Assembly (NCBI GenBank): GCA_038380435.1
Contig: JAWZYU010000130.1
Span: 504,001 to 568,000 of the forward strand
Reading direction: 5' to 3'
DNA: 64,000 bases
Source of the DNA: Ryuthela nishihirai
Taxonomy: Eukaryota; Arthropoda; Arachnida; Araneae; Heptathelidae
The position numbers were made by a program, and so were the translations under genes. The notes under the pieces are model-generated. The model searched no databases and was not told where the DNA came from. It saw nothing but the letters and a program-made list of their open reading frames with translations. Shown here in pieces: positions 10,437-20,693 of this stretch; position 1 is the stretch's first letter, and each line of letters starts with the position of its first letter.

Positions 10437-10825
10437 GTGTGGGGCGGGGTGCTCAGTCGGTAGCGCGCCAGGCTCGTAATCTGTACTTCCCAGGTTCGAG
10501 TCCCAGCTGGGTCATCGTTGAGATTTATCTCCGCAAAATTCCCCGCCCTGCCCGCGGTCAGTATGGGACACCGATGGGCTTGGAAAGGCCGCCATCCGTC
10601 GGATGGGACGTTAAGTCGTGGCCCCGTGTGCGGGAGAGCCTACCCTGTGCACGTTAAAGAACAAGCTGGATAGCCTTGACGGGAGGCTACCATCTGTCTC
10701 CCAACATCTGTTCTAGTGGGTCCCCTCCCCCAACCTTCTCTGAGCCTTCGGGGTCCATGTGACCTGGCCATTTAGCCCATGGTGTGCAAAAAAGTGCCGC
10801 TCAGAGGTAAAACAACCCAACCCAA
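10437..10825 (+). mobile_element. SINE family B, full length, inserted in repeat R
   Basis: Complete head, body and single 3' module. The flanks carry CAATGAA at 10428-10434 and 10830-10836, and the uninterrupted R sequence at 20052-20062 has a single such word at the same place, which supports insertion with a short target duplication. Confidence 0.9.
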
Positions 10826-11412
10826 CAACAATGAAATATGAACTTCTAATAATCTAGTAAAATACATTTTTCAGTTACAAATTTCGACTATTATTCAACT
10901 GATGGATCTCTTCCTGCAAGTATTTCACAGTACACCTTCATATATATAATTATTATTCCCTCTTTCTATCATTCGATGCACCAAAGTTGAAAAAGTCATC
11001 AGTACCATGCTTCGAAATTTCGACTGTTACGCAATACGATAACGTACGAACTGTTTACTGTGAGGGTGAAGTTGCCATTCAACGAAAACCTATCTTCTCA
11101 TAAACGGTTAAAAATACATTTCAATTTATGGTTTGATTTGACGATCTGGAAACCGACTGCTTTAAAAAGTTATTCTGTTATTATAGTAGATAAAATAAAA
11201 ATATCTAAAATAAAATTTATCATAAATATTCATGTTAACAATAAAATTGTTTGGAACCTGAAATTTATAACTTTTATTTTTCCATTATGTTTTTCGACCT
11301 AATCCATGACTCCAATTCTTTCATTATTAGGAACATTTGCTGCTAGAAATAAAAAATAATTATAAATAACTTTTATATTAAGTTTTGTTCGCTTTCTATT
11401 TTTCCTTCCTTA

Positions 11413-11607
11413 AAGATCCACTTTCTCCATTCCCACTTAGACTTCTTCCCCAACAACTGCAGCATGGTCAATGATGAGCATGGTGAACGTTTTCATCAGG
11501 ACATTGCAACGATGGAGAAACGATACCAGGGAAACTCTTCCATTTCAATGTTGGCTGACTACTGTTGGACGCTCACCAAAAATGATCCTGAGCAGCTGTA
11601 CAAGTGA
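11413..11607 (+). pseudogene. Fragment of a conserved invertebrate protein family (HSHLDFF / DEHGERFHQD type)
   Basis: The frame from AAG at 11413 to TGA at 11605 reads KIHFLHSHLDFFPNN, then NDEHGERFHQDIATMEKRYQ, then SMLADYCWTLTKNDPEQLYK. I recognise this as the C-terminal signature of a family of uncharacterised proteins found in many copies in arthropod and other invertebrate genomes, often near mobile elements. No start or upstream domain is visible. It sits inside repeat R on the strand opposite to R's usual orientation. It may be a coding piece carried by R or a separate insertion. Function unknown. Confidence 0.7.
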
Positions 11608-12134
11608 AGTCGGAAGTAGAAGCGGAGTTTTACCGATACATGTCATATGTACTCATTACTCTGTTATATAAGAAACTACTGCTGATTTCTCAGAAGTCGT
11701 AGCCAATTTTGCATTTTCATTCTAAAATTTCTAAACTTAATTTTTATTTTTTTTAAAACTTTCATTTTAAAAACTTTTTCTTCCCGTACCTCGTGGCGGT
11801 AGCTCTCTTTTCATCCCTCCCTTCCATTCGCTCTCCGTTAATATTAATCCCTCTCTTAATTCTTTTCTCTCCTGGTGGCTCTCGACGCATCTTCATAACT
11901 GTTCCAAAATTTGGAGAGTTAACGTCCAACAACCTTCGATATTGGGGTGATCGCTTTTTTTAGTTTAAAGGAATAATTTCTTACTCTCTCGAAGAGCGAA
12001 AAAAGAAATTTTATATTTTTTATAAGTTCAGATAACTGCTCGGGTGGATAATTGCTACTGGAACTGAAGATAAAAAAATATTTAAAAAAATTCGAAATGA
12101 TGAATATGGTCGTGAAGAATAATTAGAGTCGCCA

Positions 12135-12650
12135 AACATGATTAAAATTTTTAAAGCTTGTCTGAAATTTTGCTGTAAGAAACCTTTCATTAATGCACTC
12201 ATATCCTAAAAGAGCATCACTAGCTTGTCTGCTGAGAAGCAGACCCATGCCTTATTGATGCTTAATATCTTCCCTCCCTGGAAAGAGAAATTTAAGATTA
12301 TTTTTAAGAATCTGACCTTTATCTGTTCATCTGGTGTCTTGCAAGCCGAGAATATCTAAATTATAACTGTGGAATTCTTGTGTGAGGACATCAAGAGAAA
12401 AAGCTCTGTGCAGAGTCCTCACATTCCAACTACCTATGGAGAGAAAATGGTTAGTGGGATGTTTAAAGAAACTATGTATATTGAGAGAGGGAATGCCGAC
12501 AATATCAAACAGCTACCTAATTGCAGACTTGGGGCAAAGACCCGTTCCCCCACCACTAAAGGCTGAAGCCATCTACACTGCAAAACTTCCTCCAATGTAG
12601 AATTTGACGATGCCAATAGAAGCAAAGAGTTCAGGTGTCTGCAATGACCT
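12135..12650 (-). pseudogene. LINE endonuclease N-terminal piece, antisense
   Basis: Reverse complement of 51540-52035, the start of the LINE endonuclease region: the complement contains the R-x-L-C motif before the LDVL-type beta strand (here disrupted) and the GLLLSR-type segment. Frames are broken by several stops and frameshifts. It is independent of the LINE fragment at 9.1-9.4 kb, which lies on the opposite strand. Confidence 0.7.
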
Positions 12651-12784
12651 CTGCTCAAGATTATCCATCACCTGATAAACATCCCTGGAATCTATTCACT
12701 TGGGGCTGTCAACCCACAAACAAACAGAACACACAGCGATCTGCAAATTCAGGATCCATAATGAAGCCCAGAGCATTATTCCAA

Positions 12785-12960
12785 ACAGTAGCCTAAATAC
12801 TGTTGTCGCAAAGACCCCTTAAGACTGAGTGAAGTTTAGGGGAAGGAACTCGGTGGACAGTTGGTAGAAGACAGATGTTAGCCACGCTTCAGGGCTAACC
12901 AGTGTATTCTTTATCGTGCACAGGGTATGGCTCTCTTACATATGAGCTGACGGCTTAACC
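12785..12960 (-). mobile_element. SINE family B, diverged antisense 3' part
   Basis: It shows GTGTATTCTTTATCGTGCAC and AGGGTATGGCTCTC in the SINE-B order on the minus strand, but with much more divergence than other copies, so it is an old insertion. Confidence 0.55.
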
Positions 12961-13005
12961 TCAGTCAATCACTGATTATCCTACGTATATATGAGACATT
13001 GCGTA

Positions 13006-13870
13006 TTAAATACCTACCGGTAGAAAGATTATTTAAAATATTATAGTAGGAGCTTTTTGAAAAGTTTCTGTTCAGGAAGAAACAGAATAACTAATTGCTA
13101 GAAGCGAATGACTCAATATTGCTGCTTACAGCGCCACTTTAACAGCCTGCAAGGAATTCCCATTTTTCCACTAATTCTCAATGTGCCACTTGGGCTAGCT
13201 TTGAGGTTTATCTCAGCAAAATTCCTTGCCCTGCCTGTCGGATGTGTGTGTGTGTGTGGGGGGGGGGGCTGAATCGGGAGCGCGGCAGGCTCGTAATCTG
13301 TAGTTCCCAGGTTCGAGTCCCTACTGTGTCAACGTTGAGATTTATCTCCGCAAAATTCCCCGCCCTGCCCATGGTCAGTAGGGGACACCGATGGCTTGGA
13401 AAGGCCGCCTTCCGTCTAATGGGACGTTAAGCCGTGGCTCTCGTGTGCAGGAGAGCCATAACCTTTGCACGTTAAAAAACACACTGGATGGCCTTGACGG
13501 AAGGCTACCATTTGTCTCCCAACAGCTGTTTTAGTGGGTCTTCTCTGAGTCGTCGGGGGCCATGTGACCTGGCCGTTTACCCTATGGTGTGCAAAAAAGT
13601 GCCGCACAGAGGTAAAACAACCCATGTTAAATACCTACCGGTAGAAAGATTATTTAATTTATTATATAGTGTGTTAGAAACTAATATTTAAGAAAAGCAT
13701 AAAACTGTAGTGCGTCAACAGCAGAGGTGTACAACGTCACAGAATGACTAGTTGGTAGACACGGACCACTCAATATCGCTGCTTGCAGCGCCATCTTTAG
13801 CAGCCTGCTCAGCAAAACTTGCCCTGCCTGTCGGATGGGACGTTAAGCCGTAGCCCTTGTGTGCAGGAGA
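13006..13870. repeat. Local tandem duplication around a SINE B
   Basis: 13006-13240 and 13624-13860 are diverged direct copies: both begin TAAATACCTACCGGTAGAAAG and continue with CACTCAATAT-type sequence, CTGCCTGTCGGATG at the end. A SINE B (13259-13623) with a TG/G-run at its left edge (13240-13270) lies between them. Confidence 0.65.
13259..13623 (+). mobile_element. SINE family B, full length
   Basis: Head from GGGGGGGGGCTGAATCGGGA, B box TTCGAGTCCC, body, and 3' module ending AGGTAAAACAACCCA. The left edge is a TGTGTGTG plus G-run microsatellite. Confidence 0.85.
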
Positions 13871-14120
13871 GTACTACTCTGTGCACGTTAAAGAACACAC
13901 TGGGGAGTATTAACGGGAGGTTCCTTGCTTTTACCAATGAGCAGCACGTTTTTGTGCACAAATGGCTAAATAGCCAGGTCACAAGGCCCCCGAGGGCTCA
14001 GAGAAGTTTGTGAGGAGGGGACCCACTGGAAAAGTGTTAGGAGACCTATGTCAGCTTCCCGTCAAGGATACCCAGTATGTTTTTTAACGTGCACAGGGTA
14101 TGGCTCTCCTGAATAGAGGA

Positions 14121-15186
14121 GGGGCGGGGGTGGCTCAGTGGGTAGCGTGCCAAGCTTGTAATCTGTAGTTCTCACGTTCGAGTCCCAGCTGGGTCAGCGT
14201 TGAGTTTTATCTCCGCAAAATTCCCCGTCCTGCCCACGGTCAGTATGGGACACCGATTGGCTTGGAAAGGCCGCCGTCCGTCAGATGGGACGTTCAGCCG
14301 TCGCCCCATGTGCGGGAAAGCCATACCCTGTGCACGATAAAGAACACGCTGGGTGACTTTGACGGGAGGCTACTATCTGTTTCCCAACAGTTGTTTCAGT
14401 GGGTGACCTCCTCCAACCTTCTTTGAGCCTTCAGGGTCCTTGTGACCTGGCCATCTAGCCCATGGTGTGCAAAAGTACCGCTCAGAGGTAAAACAACCCA
14501 ACGCAACGTTAAAGAACACACTGGATGGCTTGACGGGATACCACCATTTGTCTCTCTATAGCTGTTCCAGTGGGTCCCCTCCCCTAACCTTCTCTGAGCC
14601 TTCGGGGTCCTTATGACCTGGTCATTTAGTCCATGGTGTGTAAAAATGTGCCGCTCAGAGGTAAAAAATTCCAACGTTAAAGAACACGCTGGATGGCCTT
14701 GACTGCAGGCTACCATCTGTCTTCCAACTGCTGTTCCAGTGGGTCCTCTCCTCCAACCTTCTGTGAGCATTCGGGGTCCTTGTGACCTGGCCATTTAACC
14801 CATGGTGTGCAAAAATAGTGCCGCTCAGAGTTAAAAAAACCCAACGTTAAAGAACACTCTGGATGGCCTTGATACGAGGCTGCCATCTGTCGCCCAACAG
14901 CTGCTCCAGTGGGTCCCCTCCCCCAACCTTCTCTGAACCTTCGGGTTCCTTGTGACCTTGCCATTTAGCCCATTTTGTGCAAAAGAGTGCCGTTCATAGG
15001 TAAAACAAGCCAACATTAAAGAACACGCTGGATGGCCTTGACGGGAGGCTACCATCTGTCTCCCAACAGCTGTTCCATTGGATTCCCTCCACCAACCATC
15101 TCTGAGCCTTAGGGGTCCTTGTGACCTGGCCATTTAGCCAATGGTGTGCAAAAAAGTGCCGCTCAGAGGTGAAACAACCTAACCCA
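14121..15186 (+). mobile_element. SINE family B with five tandem 3' modules
   Basis: A normal SINE-B head and body at 14121-14504 is followed by four more copies of the 3' module alone, at 14505-14672, 14673-14842, 14843-15011 and 15012-15186. Each extra unit is about 168-170 bp, starts AACGTTAAAGAACACNCTGG and ends CAGAGGTAAAA plus CAACCC. The short word AACG at the end of one unit and in GTGCACGTTAAAG of the parent body gives the likely fusion point. The frames of 84-132 codons on the minus strand are artefacts of this periodicity. Confidence 0.88.
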
Positions 15187-15189
15187 AAA

Positions 15190-15740
15190 CACTCTCCCTC
15201 TTTTACCTTTTTTCCGCTCGATTGACGGATTATTTCGTCCCTCCCAACACCACCCCTTTCTCTTTTCCTTGATCCAGTCCCATTGTAAACTAATGTTATT
15301 AAATGGAAGAATGTTAAACTAAATCTCAATTTTTATGATACCTTTATTTCAAAAAGCAGTTACTGATATTCATTTGGCGTCTATCAATCTTTTCAAGATA
15401 TACATCTTTTTGGCGGAAAGGATAAATGAGATTTTTCTTTGTGATTCCAAAAAAATTAGCTTAAACTTGGCTTCAGCTTAAAGAGGCTTCAGTTTTGAAA
15501 TTACCATAAACAATGCAAATTAATAAAGTTCATGATTCTTTTTTCTGGTTTTTTTAATATATATATTTTTTCTTCTTAACGCTACCTGTCGAAAGTTAAA
15601 TTAAATTATTTGAAGTCTTTGTGTTTCCGTTTATTTTGAACTTTTTTGGGATATCTGATATAGATGCGTTCTGTGGAAACAAAAAAACATAAAAACAACG
15701 GAAATGAACAATTTACACAAAGAACTAAATGTCATGGCAA
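15190..15740. other. AT-rich stretch with left copy of a 175-bp direct repeat
   Basis: 15378-15552 matches 16632-16812 (CTTTTCAAGATATACATCTT; GGATAAATGAGATTTT; CTTCAGTTTTGAAATT). The rest is AT-rich and featureless. Confidence 0.7.
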
Positions 15741-16005
15741 CGGGACTCCGAGGGCTGAGAGAGTGTTGGGAAAAACGGACCCACTCAACAACTGCTAGGA
15801 GAAAGGTGATAGCAGCATATCAAAGTCATGTTCTTGCACGTAGCAAGTTCTTACACGTGCACAAGATATGAGTTGGGTTCTTTCAGGTCTCAGCAGCACA
15901 TTTTGGCACCAAATGGGGTAAACGACCAGGTCACAACGACCCCGAGAGCTGAGAGAAGGTTGCGGGAAGTGGTCGCAGTGACAGGCTGTTAGTCATTGCC
16001 CCTCA
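15740..16005 (-). mobile_element. Two diverged antisense SINE-B 3' modules
   Basis: Two successive minus-strand modules, each with CCGAGxGCTGAGAGxxxGTT and, between them, TTGGGTTCTTTCAGGTCTCA. They are older than most copies, judged by mismatches to the family sequence. Confidence 0.55.
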
Positions 16006-16253
16006 TGATGACGTGATCAAACGCTGAACTGAAGAGAATGGTGGTGGTATCGCAGTAGACCATGGCCGATACTACGGACGAGATTTCGAGCTTCCTGTGA
16101 AGACAGACAATAAGTCCTTGTGCTCATCTCGGTGGCTGTGAATGTGTTGCCAGTACACGCAGTGAGCTGTAAAGGCATGAAAAATCGCAGGAAGGGGAAA
16201 CGACGAGCCACGGTGGAAGTGTGTCTTTTATCGATTGGGCAACACTACCGAGA

Positions 16254-16572
16254 TTGATGTTGATGTTCCTGAGATGATGTTTCTGATGTTGATGTTCCTG
16301 AGATGATGTTTCTGACGTTGATGTTCCTGAGATGATGTTTCTGATGTTGATGTTCCTGAGATGATGTTTCTGATGTTGATGTTCCTGAGATGATGTTTCT
16401 GATGTTGATGTTCCTGAGATGATGTTGATGTTCCTGAGATGATGTTGATGTTCCTGAGATGATGTTTCTGACGTTGATGTTCCTGAGATGATGTTTCTGA
16501 TGTTGATGTTCCTGAGATGATGTTTCTGATGTTGATGTTCCTGAGATGATGTTTCTGATGTTGATGTTTTTG
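16254..16572 (+). repeat. 29-bp minisatellite (about 11 units)
   Basis: The unit is TGATGTTGATGTTCCTGAGA followed by TGATGTTTC, repeated with period 29. Two units are shortened to 18 bp by loss of TTTCTGATGTT. The unit itself consists of TGATGTT words. The 111-codon minus frame rich in His-Gln and Thr-Ser is a translation of the repeat and has no support as a protein. Confidence 0.95.
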
Positions 16573-16631
16573 GTTTGCATCTCAGAGGCTACTGATTTTA
16601 AGGCTACTGATTTTATTACCGATTTTAATTT

Positions 16632-16812
16632 GTCGTCTATCTATCTTTTCAAGATATACATCTTTTTGGCTGTAAGGATAAATGAGATTTTGCCTTGCGA
16701 TTCCAAAAAAATTTGCCTAAACTTGGCTGCAGCTTAAAGAGTCTTCAGTTTTGAAATTGCCATAAAAAATGATATTTCTCTAAAGTAAAGTTCATGATTC
16801 TTCTTTCTGGTT
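16632..16812 (+). repeat. Right copy of the direct repeat flanking the minisatellite
   Basis: Diverged direct copy of 15378-15552, ending TTCATGATTCTTCTTTCTGG. The two copies enclose about 1.1 kb with diverged SINE tails and the minisatellite. There is no TG...CA boundary or target duplication, so LTRs are not supported. Confidence 0.75.
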
Positions 16813-16819
16813 CTTAACG

Positions 16820-17092
16820 TTGCGCGTGTATCGAAACCACGAAACATTTATTCTGTGGCTGCAAATTCGCGCAAGAATTATGACTAAAATTTCAAACGTG
16901 GTCAGGATTGCCAGCAATGTCAGAGGACACTGTATTATTCCATCATCCGCTGGCAATCAGCACACAAAAAAATATGTTATGGATATCTGCCTGACTGAGA
17001 TTAATCACCAACTCTGGAGGGCCAGGCAAAGGAAATTTTGGAGGAGCAAAACAGAGACCACAGGAAAATTGCTATGGAAAAGGAAAATGTGA
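16820..17092 (+). other. Unrecognised 90-codon open frame
   Basis: The frame starts at ATG 16820 and ends at TGA 17090. Its product is basic (ends near RQRKFWRSK...KRKM) and contains no motif I recognise. A Tc1-like MITE begins about 60 bp downstream. It could be a fragment of a transposable-element protein or chance; there is no upstream promoter or splice evidence. Confidence 0.25.
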
Positions 17093-17149
17093 AATTCGCG
17101 ATCGGTTGCAGCTGGATAAGAAGAGATTAACAGCAAAGCATGCCATGTA

Positions 17150-17548
17150 CAGTCGTTCAAAAAAGTATCCGAACACTACAGTTGATTACAGAATTCAGAA
17201 AAAATATCTGGCAACGATTTTTTTAGAAATTACTGATCTGGCAACCTTCGTTTAACGTGACACGAAGGTTGCCAGATCACTAATTTCTAAAAAAAATCGT
17301 TGCCAGATATTTTTTTTCTGAATTCTGTAATCAACCATAGTGTTCGGATATTTTTTAATACGTATATATAATGCGTATGAATATATAATGCAATGAATAT
17401 GGAGCGTGTGCAGTTACCGTTCACAGCAAACTGGAGCGTGTTGTGAACGGTAACTGGAGAATGTACAGTTGCTGTACACGCTCCAGATATTTTTCCTGAA
17501 TTCTGTAATCAACTCTAGTGTTCGGATACTTTTTTGAGCGACTGTACT
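17150..17548. mobile_element. Palindromic MITE (right end damaged) plus composite copy
   Basis: 17152-17355 is the palindromic MITE: left terminus ACAGTCGTTCAAAAAAG, centre CGTTTAACGTGACACG (damaged), right arm stopping at GTTCGGATATTTTTT without the terminal GAGCGACTG. 17402-17546 is the composite form: TGCAGTTACCGTTCACAGCA, the hairpin GTACAGTTGCTGTAC and an intact right end TTTTTTGAGCGACTG. Confidence 0.8.
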
Positions 17549-17925
17549 TCTGGCGACCGTGGGCTAAATTTGTTGGAGTGACTAAGAAGGGTTTCTTATT
17601 TGTAAAATTTTTGCAATTATTTGGCAATTCCCTAATCATCATTAGATTCAATTCATTCTTCAAATCAAAAGTTTAATTCTTAACAGGTTATTTTAAAATT
17701 ATTAAAACTTTTTTCTAACATTTAATGAGAGAATGTTTTTAAATCAATACTACCATTAAGGTAGTACTGATTAAGGTAGTTTTACTAAAGTAAAATCGAA
17801 TAAATAATCCTTAAATGTATTTTTACGAACTATTGCTAAAATTTAACTCTTCAGATACTAGGTATTTCAATACAATGTTATATAAAATTAAAATCAAATA
17901 TAAATATGTAAATATTTTAATGTTA
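17549..17925. other. AT-rich non-coding stretch
   Basis: No gene is visible. It contains a short direct repeat (AAGGTAGTACTGATTAAGGT), otherwise plain AT-rich sequence. Confidence 0.4.
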
Positions 17926-18110
17926 GAGTGGTTAGCGTGCTTGGCTACTGACCTAAGGGACCTGGGTTCGAGCCCCGGGTAAGGCATGGATGTATGTGTC
18001 GTTTTTCTGCTGAGGTCCTGCCGTCCTCACAGACCTTCTACTATGGCATATAAACTGACAAGCTCCTGTCAGACCTCTGTGACAAGCAGCTGCTTGAGGG
18101 GGTATTTATT
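17926..18110 (+). mobile_element. SINE family A, nearly complete
   Basis: The head starts within the A box (AGAGTGGTTAGCGTGCTTGG), B box GGGTTCGAGCCCC, full body, 3' end CAGCTGCTTGAGGGGGTATT. About 10 bp of the 5' end are missing or diverged. Confidence 0.85.
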
Positions 18111-18900
18111 TATTAATTTTTTATTTATATTAACCTAGTTGTAGTTGTACTTTGTATTTGAATGTATGCAGTGTTTAATTTCCGGCCTTAAGCTCTTCCT
18201 TCCCTTCTCCTTTCCCCCTCAATCCCCCACCCACTCCCCATTCTTAGTCTTTTATGTTATGGTCAGCACTTAAAAGGAGAAGGTCAAATCTCGCCATTGA
18301 GAGCCACGTTACCGTAACCTTCAGCCGGACAAACCCTTAGGCTCAGCAATCCTGGGCGAGGCAGGCTGCCAACTGACCTTAAGCACGCAGAGCCGAGACG
18401 ATCGCTGTTGCTGCTACTGACTCCCTCTTCTCCCCTCGTCTCTTTTTTTATCCTTCCTTCTTTCTTCCTTCCACTTTCTTTGACTCTGATTCCTTCCTCA
18501 CACAGGAATAAATCCCTTTCATTTAATCATCATCCGATGTCTCATGCTCATCGCTTTTTACGCATCTCCGAGATCACTCTACAATTATTTTTCAAGAATA
18601 ACTATGGTCACAAGACCCAGTGTGACTTCAACTGAACTGGGTCGTTGTCCGGGTTTTCAGAAAGGGAAAGAGGGACGGGAGCCTTCCTTTTTTTTTATGC
18701 GGCCGAAACTTCATTTCCTGCGCAATGGCAGGAACCCGGATTTGTACCCCTCTCACCTCAAGGGTGCTAAATGTTTTACGTTTTTCTTTGGTTATGGCGA
18801 AAGGTTTCTATTTGTCTTTCCCTTGAATCGCATCTCAATTGTGCATGCTGGGAAGGGGGATGGACGCCGTCTAATAAGACTTGGGAATATTCCCTAGCAA
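18111..18900. other. Pyrimidine-rich stretch without an assignable gene
   Basis: 18180-18520 is unusually C/T-rich for the window. Open frames of 75 and 117 codons (18408-18635 and 18544-18897) overlap out of phase and match nothing I recognise. I cannot decide between unique non-coding DNA, an old element and a distant exon. Confidence 0.3.
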
Positions 18901-18904
18901 TGTT

Positions 18905-19140
18905 GTGTGACAGAATGAAAGTTGTTTGAAAGATGTGTGTTTTTGAGGCACAGCTGGCAGACAACATTATGTTTTGCTGAGGCTGTCTCGCTGATCACAT
19001 TAAATTAGTTTAACCTCATGCCCGACAGATGAGTGTCTGAATCTTAGTTCGACGGCAAAAGGGATTAAGAAAAACTCAAGTGAAACTGATTTTAGATATA
19101 ATTTGCTTTCGAGAGTTTTTCCTAATTACAAAGGGAGAGG
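18905..19140 (+). repeat. Dispersed repeat of about 220 bp, inverted partner at 55003-55222
   Basis: GTGTTTTTGAGGCACAGCTG, CTGTCTCGCTGATCACATTA and GAGTTTTTCCTAATTAC all occur in reverse complement at 55003-55222. At 55 kb it interrupts the gypsy remnant, so this is probably a small mobile element; its ends are not sharply defined. Confidence 0.7.
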
Positions 19141-19309
19141 CAAAAGTAAAGAGAGATAATAATATTACCGAAGAGTTTTAAAGAACGTTTACACACAAGA
19201 CTCGTCATTGTGTCGTTATGAGTTAGAGAAGCGAAAACTAAACAAACAAAATTATGAGAAAAAAACATTATAGAAGAAAAAAAATTTTTTTGCGGCATCT
19301 TCCAGTACA

Positions 19310-20693
19310 ATGGTGTACGAAATTTAACATAAAAGTTAGTTATGATTATGATATGAAGGTCGTACTTGGCTACTGATCTAAGGGACCTGGGTTCGAGCCC
19401 CGGGTAAGGCATGGATGTTCGTGTCGTTTTTCTGCTGAGGTCCTGCCATGCTCACAGTCCTTCTACTCTGGCATATAAACTGACAGGCTCCTGTCAGACC
19501 TCTGTGGCAAGCAGCTGCTTGAGGGGATATTTTTTTAATATTGTTATTTTAAATATTCCTAATGGAGAAAGAATTAGAGCCATGTATTAAGCCGATAAAC
19601 ATAACGGAAAAAATAAACGATGTAAATTTCAGGTTACTAACAACTTTATTGTTAACACGTTTATTTTTGATAAATTCTATTTCAGATATTTTTACTTCAT
19701 CCATTATAATAATAGATTAACTATTTAAAGCAGTCTGGTGGCCAGATCGTCAAATCAAACTATAATTTGTAATTTTTTTAACCCATTATGAGAAGATTGG
19801 TGTTCGTTAAATGACTACTTCATCCTAACAGTAACCATTTCGAACGTTAGCGTTGTCAGAACGTTCGAAATTTCAAAGCATGGTACTGATGACTTTTCGA
19901 ACTTAGGTGCATAGAATGATAGAAAGATTGAATAATAATTACATATGAAGGAAAGCGTGCTGTGAAATACTTGCCGGAATAGATGCCTCAGTTGACTAAG
20001 AGTCGAAATTTGTAACGGAAAAATGTATTTTGCTAGATTATCAGAAGATTAGTTTTCATTGAATAGCAACTTGATGAAATGGTCAGTGTTAGGACTTTAT
20101 AAATTTTATTTTAATCTCCGCTTCTGCAGAGACGTTACTCGAAACGACAGAAATAGGAAACTCGCATTGCCGATTAAACGAAAAAATAATACTTCCATCC
20201 GTTTGTTTAAATTTTACACAGGTAGCTTTTATTAACTATGAAAAGCTAACAATCATAACACAAAAGTAAAAATCGATAATATTTATTTTATATATATGTT
20301 TTACACAATATTGAAGTCTCATCACGAATACTTTAGCGATTTATTTTTCCATGTTATGTAATAGAATATGTAACTGTCAAACGTATTAAAAAAAAAACAG
20401 TTGTGAAGAAAATTGTTTTTACAGATTTTCAATTCTATTTCAATATTTGGGAATAGAGCACGAATTCGAAATAAATAACCAAACTATAAAGTAACCGATT
20501 TAATAACTAAGGCTACGAAATTGCACAAGTCATAAACAATTTCTTAACTGATCACACAAAACACCAATATGCTACCAATCAGTATAAAATTATCCTGTTA
20601 ATCACAAAATATCAGATTTTCTTTTAAAAGCACATATTTCTGCGATACAAATAAATTGCTATTTTACTTGAAACTGAAAACTTTTTTACCAGA
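19310..20693 (+). repeat. Dispersed repeat R, plus copy
   Basis: This matches the reverse complement of 9832-11404. It is interrupted by SINE A at 19366-19545. Sequence to the right (20694-21387) shows no further similarity and is AT-rich with no recognised feature. R has no convincing coding frame on this strand. Confidence 0.75.
19366..19545 (+). mobile_element. SINE family A, 5'-truncated, inserted in repeat R
   Basis: It begins at TACTTGGCTACTGATCTAAG, losing the A box, and continues intact through the B box, body and CAGCTGCTTGAGGGGATATT. The surrounding R sequence resumes on both sides when compared with the inverted copy at 11.35 kb. Confidence 0.85.

Larger units (their letters stand above)
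9832..12000 (-). repeat. Dispersed repeat R, inverted copy
   Basis: Reverse complement of the unit seen at 19310-20693 and in pieces at 24340-24600, 27287-28052, 32750-33514, 46168-46923, 51277-51522 and 56455-56853. Shared marks include GAAGTCTCATCACGAATA, CCATGCCATGTAATAGA and TTACCGGAATAGATGCATCA in the orientation of the partners. This is the longest copy and includes 11770-11985, which matches 24376-24585. A SINE B interrupts it at 10437-10825. No inverted or long terminal repeats were recognised, so its class is unknown. Confidence 0.75.

Noticed and set aside
16245..16580. 111-codon His/Gln/Thr/Ser-rich frame
   Set aside because: It is the 29-bp minisatellite translated; codon phase changes every unit and there is no start context.
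15378..16812. LTR retrotransposon bounded by the 175-bp direct repeats
   Set aside because: No TG...CA ends, no target duplication, no primer-binding site and no gag/pol between them.
18408..18897. Overlapping frames of 75 and 117 codons as a gene
   Set aside because: Low-complexity start, no recognised domain, no splice or promoter evidence; left as unassigned sequence.
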